From Kipferlia bialata (taxonomy: Eukaryota > Fornicata): a DNA stretch of 27,674 nucleotides. The stretch covers positions 6,946 to 34,619 of the forward strand of contig BDIP01000065.1 of NCBI GenBank assembly GCA_003568945.1, written 5' to 3'. Position 1 is the stretch's first letter. Each line of letters opens with the position of its first letter. A model generated the notes under the pieces. That model searched no databases, had not been told where the DNA came from, and saw only the letters and a list, made by a program, of their open reading frames with translations. Below are positions 20,801-27,674 of this stretch, one piece after another. A program made the translations under genes and the position numbers.

Positions 20801-23800
20801 CTGTGGATGGGGTTGAGACTCTGGTGTACTCTGGGTCAGAGGGTTGGTCTCCTTCTACAATGGCTACGGTAACAGCACTCTCAACAGACACGGGGGTAGG
20901 GACGTGTGGATCTGGGTATGTCACGTTCGAGTTCTCCGAGGGTTCTTCGCATGCCGCGGAGCTAGAGGTGGTTTGGGGTGAGACTACTGTGTCAACTGCA
21001 ATTGGGGACCCACGCTATCAAGGATATGGTGTATACAAGCAGAGTCTCCAGATGCCAGAGACAACAGGTAGCCACACACTCTCGTGGTACCTATACGGTA
21101 TCCTACTGGAGACGTCAGAGCCATTTGATGTCGATCAGTCGTCTATTGTGTCGCTGATGTTGGATCTGGAGAGTGAGAGAGAGAGAGACGTGAACTGGAC
21201 TCCTCCTGGACAGACGGTGGTTGCGAGTGTTGGTGTTGTGAACGAGTGTGGGAGCTACGTACCGAACGCTACTGGACTGATACCTACAATGTCAGTGAGT
21301 GGTGGGCCCCTCGCTGACCCAGTGACATTCCCCATCTCCGGCACCGCTGTTTGTGAAGTCGAGTTCTCTCTTGAGGATGAGGGCGAGTACACGCTGGAGG
21401 CCACGTTAGGAGAAGAGAGTCTGCAGTCTCCGCTTACAGTGGCCGCTGCTTTTGCTAACTATGGCAACTTTGTCTCTAGCTACCACACAACAATGACCGG
21501 TCTGCCTGAGGAGGTGGACACAAGCTTCTTGTACGTCTCTTCTGTCACGTACATACTGTCACCATATAGTATGTATACCATATTCATTGATGAGTATAAT
21601 ATTGTTACTCATTTTGATACTCACCACAGTGTTAAGGTTATACTGCGTGACCTCGATGGTGACAATGTCACTGGACCCTGCACTCTGACGTGGGAGGGGG
21701 AGGAGGTGACACTCAAGAGGGTCTATGGGTCAGCTTACTACTACTACCGTCTACCCTTCTCAAGCTATTCAATGACACTGTCGGAGCCAACTGCCTTTAC
21801 GGCCACCCTCTCTGTGAATGGCTACCCAGTGTTGTCTGAGGAGGTGTGTGTGTCGTGTATGTCACAGTTCAGTGCGACGACAGCCATCGGCAGTGAGTAC
21901 ACATGCGACGAGACCACTCTCACTGTGACCTTCCAAACCGACCAAGGGGAGCCCTTCTGCGATGTGCTTGCATCTCGGCTGACAGCAAAGTTCAGTTCTA
22001 GTGGTTCAAGCACATACACGTTTGCCAAAGACGAGGACACTTGTGAGTACACCACCTCTCTGACCACCCCACAACATACCCAGGAGCAGTTGACTGTATT
22101 CCTCGCTGGGGAGTCTGCCTCGGACTCACAGGAGTGGCTGGTTAGTGACACATGGACCCACAGATGGAGTGGAGCAGCGTCTTTGACAAGCGCAAGAGAT
22201 ACTCTCAGGTCGAGAGAGGACCAGTGTTTCTCTCTCACGGCCGAGAATACTTGTGGGACCGACAGTAACGGGTTGCGCTTCAGAGTGGTGTTCACCGACT
22301 CAGATGGAACAGTAGTGTACAGCACAGACATGTCACCCGGGACGTTGAACACCCAGTTCTCTGCTCTGGGATGGTACACTGCAAGTGTCACGTGTCTTGA
22401 GAGTCATGACATTGATTCCACCGCGTGTGCAGCCTTCTCTGAGTCCTTTGACTTCCATGTTGCAGAGGTGTGCGTCATTGTAGACAACAACCACTACGGA
22501 GTGTCTCCTGCATCATCTAGTGTGTCAGGTGTTCCCACTATCCTCTATGAGGAATACAGTCTCGACTTGGTACTAGCAGATCACTCTGGTACCCCTATCA
22601 GCGCTGACCTTTCCCCCTCACTGTCCTGGACGGGTATTGCCAATCGTGATAGTTTCGTATGGAACCAATCGACTGGACACTACTCGTACTCAGGGGTCCT
22701 TTCTCTGGAGCCTGGTACTGCGGCTACCGTCGAGGTCTACCTCCCCACATCATCCAACGCAGTGTATCTCTTCTCCGTGGCTGCTGTCGGGGCATGTGCA
22801 GTGACTGGCCTCCTCTCATACCCACTGTCCACAGACATGACCCCTTGTTCCCCTCTAGAGGTGGAAGTCTCTGCCCTATGTGATGGTGTGCCGTATCAGG
22901 GCGACCTCTCTGAGTGGGTGTATCCTCTGATCAGGCACCCTGACACACAAGAGAGCTACTACTCCGACACCCTAACTTACGATCCTCTGACGCACAAGAC
23001 CACTGCCACCTTCACCCTACCCAGTGTGCCCGGTTCCTACGGTGCCAACCCAGTGGACTACGCACTACTTCTGCTGAAGGTGTCAACCAGTGGAACGTAC
23101 ACTCTCCATGACGAGTCTTTCAGCATGTCCCAGACAGTGGACATCGAGACACTCTCTCTTTCTGTGTCAAGTACTATGATTGAGATCAACGATTCTCTTG
23201 AGGTCAGTGTCACCGCTGGCAATTCTTGTGGCTGTGCTCTCGATAATTACCCGGTCACTTACACTGTTACGGACGAGAGTGGTGACGATGTCTTCACCAG
23301 AACCACTACAACTGCTACAACCACTGTGGATATCGGTGATCCCTCCAGCGCTGTCTTTGCTTCGGAGGGGACATACACTGTCTGCATAGGTCTTGATACC
23401 CAGACGGTGTGTGAGACAGTCGACGTGGGAACGTGTGTGACTGAATATGATGGGATCACATACCTCATATCCGCTGACCACTCCGAGTTGGAATACAGTG
23501 CAGAGGATGAGGTGGTCTCCCTGTCTCTGTCGGACTCTAACGGCTCTCCTCTTCCAGTGTGTATCAGACGAGTCCGTATGTATCTGAATGAGAGCAAAGT
23601 GAACTACGCTTGCGCTGATGGGGTGTACCAGGTCATGTTAGACGACCTTGTGGTAGACTCCTCACCATACCAGAACACTCTGTCCTCTGGGGACTACACT
23701 CTGGTGGCCATGCTGGATGATGTTGAGGTGGCATCACTATGCTTTACAGTCCAACCGACGGAAGATGGCTCTGCTGACCCTTTGCCTATAGGTGTCATAG

Positions 23801-24342
23801 TTGCAGCTGGAACAGCACTGGTCTGCAGTGTGATAGGCGCATGCTGGGTGATATCTAAGAGAAAGGTGACCAGCATTGACGACGCAGAGGATGTGAGAGG
23901 GGAGTTAGACGGGGCTGGCGATGGTGCTGATGTCTATGAGTATGAGATCCACCCTGACCAAGTTGGGAACTGTCCTCCTAATGCCGTGACCAGTAAGGGT
24001 GGTCTAGATATGTGTCTCTCCCCTGTCACTGTGGTCCAGACACTCCCAGGCGGCGTTGCCTTCCCAGGTCAACTCCCAGTCCTGGTTCCATCCGAGGGTT
24101 GCCAAGCACCGGAAGAAGTCCAGTACGCTGTAGTAGCTACTCCTGGGTTAGTACCTGGTAATGACGCAACTGTAGTTCAGCCAAGTGTGGTTCCTCTTGT
24201 GCTCCACCCTCTAGACCCAGTACAGGCACCTGGTGTTGAAGATGCTGATGGTGCCGTGGAGTTGGAGTCTGAAACAGACTGCTGTAACTCTCGTCACTCC
24301 TCAGAGGCTAACAGCGCCGAGAGCTCCACGGATGGATACTAG
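17838..24342 (+). CDS. type I membrane surface protein: signal peptide, FG-GAP-like repeats, Ig-like modules, TM, tail
   Basis: Exons 17838-18228, 18641-18783, 19070-19273, 19326-19436, 19507-21530 and 21630-24342 give about 1861 aa. A hydrophobic signal segment (SLAALALCVPAVRGDYY) follows the start. The next ~350 residues hold FG-GAP-like motifs (WGYNLALSDSSLVTFGD, STLMVGGAGEVVVYD, RFGYQVSMTTG, DSGIVHIYEC, FGYRIVLRGSTLAVVD), as in the integrin-alpha propeller. Then come repeated beta-rich modules of roughly 90-110 residues with recurring Cys and G-Y-T/S-L endings (for example SGDYTLVAMLDD, EGTYTVCIGLD), resembling filamin- or invasin-type Ig folds, with several N-glycosylation sequons. A single TM segment (GVIVAAGTALVCSVIGACWV, near 23791-23850) precedes a basic SKRK stop-transfer and a ~160-residue acidic/Pro/Val tail ending STDGY. 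The layout suggests an adhesion or receptor protein. Ligand and name are unknown. Intron 1 (412 nt) is the longest found in this gene. Confidence -1.
21531..21629 (+). other. stop-free 99-nt intron inside the large exon
   Basis: Begins GTACGT and ends CTCACCACAG, matching donors and acceptors elsewhere. It is AT-rich compared with its flanks, 33 codons long and without an in-frame stop. Removal joins ...DTSF to FVKVILRDLDGDN, a typical strand for these modules; retention inserts a Tyr/Ile-rich stretch. Confidence -1.
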
Positions 24343-24733
24343 GAGGGAGTATCGCTCAGTTCATGATTATGAAAGCGTGTATGTGTGTGTGTGTGGTTGT
24401 GTGTGTGTGTGGTACTGTGTGAGATGTGTGATGAATGAATATATGATTCAGATGTGACTAAGGTCATCCAGACAGATCATACAACACTAGGTATTGTGAC
24501 AAATATTATCCATACACTCACACACATATATATCAGAGACATTCGGTGCTCTTCACAACTTCCAGCTTTACAGAATGTTGTGTGTTGGTAAGTACGTAAA
24601 AGTACGTAAAACACCGGATCAATTTGTGACAAAGTTTCAGTATCTTTTAGTACTTGAAATCACATCCCGACACTCTCTTTCGAACGCACAGATACACAGA
24701 TACTTGTCCAGGGCCTAGCAGAGGATCCTCCAG
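24343..24733. other. convergent 3' intergenic region
   Basis: About 390 bp between the stops of the surface-protein gene and the kelch-like gene. It contains a TG-rich run (about 24375-24420) and a perfect tandem decamer AGTACGTAAA at 24591-24610. No coding exon or RNA gene was recognised. Confidence -1.
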
Positions 24734-27674
24734 TCAGTATACTGTTCTGAATGCCGTATCCACTTGGAACACCCTCAGCCTATTCCTCTCCAGGTCATAC
24801 CGGACCATGGCCCTGGGGTCTCCAATGACTCGGTTGGTATACACACCGTCACATGTGGTGGGGTCTCGAGACAGGTCAGATATCCACTTCTGGCGAACAG
24901 TATCATAGGCCTGGGGTTAGAAAAGACACATATCAATCTAACCAAGTAATCATTCCCTACTACTCAAATATAGGTAATACAACATACTGGTATACATACA
25001 TATAGAGTATCAAGTGAACATACCTCCCCTTTCACCTCCCTCCCCTCCTTCTCCCCGCCACACACCATGGACATCAGTGGGAGTATGTACTGTCCAGCAG
25101 CTATGTATGCCTCATAGCGACTGCAGCAGGTGGGCATACAGGCCTCAGTCCTCCAGCTACTGTCAACCCCATGACCATCAACACTACTGACCGTAGCAGA
25201 GAACGAATGGACATGGCGAGAGTATCTTCCGTCCATGATGTAGACACGAGATCCAACCACCACACACGGGGGAAACTCACGCATACTACCCCATAGTGTG
25301 TCAGGATGGTGCACTGGGGTAGAAAGAGACTCCCACATGGTGTGAGACGTTGCCAAAGACTATGCATCAACCTTTCCACTCTGTACAGCGAATAGATTGC
25401 AGGAGCCAGAATACACAATTGGAGAAGTATATTTACGGTATTAACAGTACACTATACTGCTTCTATTTGTACCATATACTACTACTTACCTATGTGTATC
25501 GGTATGATATCGCCAGACAACCAAAGATATCTGTCTTTCCGGATAGTAGCCTTGTACTTTCTCTGCCTTAACAAAAAAGCCAGTGACGAGGAAGAGGTCA
25601 TCATCCAACGAAAAGAGGCTGCAACTGGGGTGAGAAGAGTGCTGCAATACAAAATACTACTGAACACCTATATGTGACCTGATCCTATGTAGTGTTGATT
25701 CCCGAATGGGATACATATACATTACCATATACGAGTGCATGTCATGAGTAGTGTACCCATACCTCTTGACATCACACTCAGGTGTGGGGCAGTCTGGGGT
25801 CCCTATCACCATTGTCCACTCTCTGGTGTCTAGGGCCATACAGAGCAGCCTACCCCTCTCATATCGATATAGCTCTGTACCAACAACCTAGGTGTTTAGA
25901 CACTCAGAGAGGCTATGTCTATAATAGCAGATATACAGGGGTCGAGTAGGCGCCAGCATTGACCACATGATCGATATAGGTACTCCAACACAACTGCAAT
26001 ATCCTCACCCACCTGATAGAGACAGAGAGTGGCATAAGGTTCTCTCACTACAGTACCAGGATCGGGCAAGATTACATCGGGAACGTCTAGCGTCTCAACC
26101 TATGCATCAGAAGTATATGTGACGCCGAGTACTGCAATAATGAATAATACGACTAAAAATAGTTCCCTCACCTTACACTTTGGCCCACACCGAGTGTCGG
26201 GATCAACTCCATCGACAGGAACGGTGACAATATGGTTTCCTGACATGAGGTGGATTCTATAATGTCCCAAAGAATCCATCCAACACGTGACACACTCAAA
26301 GAGTATATATATAGTATATAAATTGGATACAATAAGATCTTACGAAACATACATAAAGTGTAGAAGAATGTGTAGAGTATACATACATATGTATATAGTA
26401 CACATATATATTGAGACCCAGAGATCTATATACACTGCCACCCTTACCTTGCAGGAGGAACTCTCTATCGGACAGTATGGCGAGAGCCTCCCTTGGCGGG
26501 GTGTATCCCCTAGAGTCAGACAACAGTTCAGTAATACGAGTAGAGAGGCAGGAGGTTAAACACTCAGTGCCATAACCTACCCAGGAAAGTGCGATGGATT
26601 CATGAGAGGAATGTCCATAGCATACTCCCTGACCCTTACAGGCATCTTGCACTGGGGTAAGGAATAATACTGCATAAATAGAAAAGGAGATGTGTGTGGA
26701 AAATCAATGTATAATAGTGGCAGTATATAAACACTCACCAAGAAGTTGCATCTCTCTGAGTGCACGTTATAGAACGCGTCCTCCCAAGCCAACTTCCTCT
26801 TCTTGACTGAGAGCAGGTGCCAGCCCTGGCCCTTGCTAAAGTGAGGATCTGACAGAGTGATACAGACGACTACCTCTAAAGACCGGCAGAATATACGAAT
26901 ACAGGACCTGAACATTCATATATATCCACACATACCTGGACACTCCAATATCGCACACACAGCCACCACCATAGCATGTCAGGTAGTTCTCTGGGTGCAT
27001 AAGATGGGGGAGGGTACAATGGAAGTGGCAAATGAATGTTCTCTATATATACTATACACCACATACTTCTGACTCTCCAGTCCCGACCACTTGCCATAGA
27101 GACAGCATCCTCCAACGAATGAGAGGTGGGGTAGTATTCACTCCATAGGTCAGCCGGTACATGGGTGGACAGATACCCTAGGGGTGGCTGGGATGTTAGA
27201 GAGAGGGAGTTTGAGGGTAGATATATATAGAGATATGGAGTGGGGGTCAGAAATGTATCTAACCAATTACAGAGTACTTGCCTCTGAATGTGAGTAGAGG
27301 AATGCCCTCGGAGAAGAGATAACATATAGACGGGAAAAATGTGAAGGGAGCGAGAGAGAGAGGGTGTATTCCAGGCAGGAAGGGTTTGTGTGTGTGGGGG
27401 GGGGGGGGGGAGGGGGGGGGGGGGGGGGGGGGGGGATATATGGAACCTATAAATGCATCTATATATACATGTGTTCGGTCCTCCCTAGGTATGCGAAGAA
27501 GCTAGGAAACTACAGTTGCTATGTACTTTGCTGTATGAATCATCTATAGCCTGTAGGATACAGTATACCTCTTCCATTCCGCACTGCATCCCAAGGCGTG
27601 TGTGGGGTGATATACTCCAGCCTCTCTAGCATCTTGTGTATCGTGCTCCCACTGCACCCCCTCTCTAGCCTCCT
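24734..27674 (-). CDS. kelch-like beta-propeller protein, 5' part outside window
   Basis: Minus-strand exons, approximate: >27674-27569, 27177-27067, 26988-26936, 26873-26739, 26651-26581, 26507-26448, 26294-26172, 26099-26013, 25887-25763, 25624-25490, (start near 25313 or 25285)-25024, 24911-24734. The C-terminal half repeats the kelch pattern of a 'YxY/F' strand followed by W: ELYRYERGRLLCMALDTREW, CSLFSLDDDLFLVTGF, CVVVGSRVYIMDGRYSR with SSW, and AYDTVRQKWISDL. The N-terminal half (HTPWDAVRNGR, SDPHFSKGQGWHLLS, a Cys-rich CKCVTCWMDS...CGPKCK) is not recognised. Kelch propellers are usually protein-interaction platforms. The junction into the 25024 exon does not resolve by phase with a good acceptor, so an extra small exon or non-consensus site is likely. 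A 350-nt intron (27178-27568) contains a long G-tract. Confidence -1.
27397..27435. repeat. poly-G tract
   Basis: A run of about 38 G interrupted by one A, inside an intron of the minus-strand kelch-like gene, where it reads as a C-rich tract. Its length is unreliable because homopolymers are error-prone in sequencing. A similar C-tract opens the window at 20-39. Confidence -1.

Noticed and set aside
27286-27300. Possible 6-nt micro-exon in the first visible kelch-gene intron
   Set aside because: Phase is already correct without it, and six bases cannot be supported by sequence alone.
1-27674. CRISPR, insertion sequences, LTR or Polinton-type elements, rRNA
   Set aside because: No regularly spaced repeats with unique spacers, no transposase, reverse transcriptase, integrase or capsid-like frames, no terminal repeats, and no rRNA-like stretches were seen on either strand.

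Overview
The window looks like nuclear DNA of a free-living, flagellated protist with extraordinarily dense short spliceosomal introns. Nothing prokaryotic, viral or transposon-like was recognised, and there is no tRNA, rRNA or CRISPR. A Fornicata-type organism (Kipferlia-like) is my best guess. It rests on the intron style, in which the branch point is fused to the 3' splice site (CT-R/C-AC-C(3-5)-AG), and on a flagellar dynein-assembly-type gene. This is inference, not identification.

Seven genes were assembled by hand from exons, mostly using the splice motif plus reading-frame phase. Left to right: (1) 56-1131 (+), 5'-incomplete, solute-binding (SBP_bac_3-like) protein; (2) 1331-3947 (-), Arg/Glu-rich coiled-coil protein, 8 exons, 665 aa; (3) 4233-4657 (+), Sm/LSm protein, 2 exons, 82 aa; (4) 4980-13658 (-), a beta-propeller-like plus helical protein of about 1529 aa in 41 exons; (5) 14022-17646 (+), a PIH1/Kintoun-like dynein-arm assembly factor, 16 exons, 513 aa; (6) 17838-24342 (+), a signal-peptide, FG-GAP-like, Ig-like, single-TM surface protein of about 1861 aa; (7) 24734->27674 (-), a kelch-like protein, 5' part outside the window. 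Pairs 2/3 and 4/5 are divergent; 1/2, 3/4 and 6/7 converge; 5 and 6 are in tandem. No operon logic is evident.

The most interesting signal is structural. At least eight introns of genes 4 and 5 contain a second (sometimes third) copy of an adjoining exon edge together with its splice site, spaced 80-129 bp, about one intron length. Several copies would read as in-frame micro-exons of 12, 21, 24 or 33 nt. This looks like intron growth, or birth of cassette exons, by tandem duplication of splice junctions, caught at several ages. Gene 6 stands apart: a 4.8 kb coding block with only one further (stop-free, multiple-of-three) intron, next to a gene with 40 introns in 8.7 kb.
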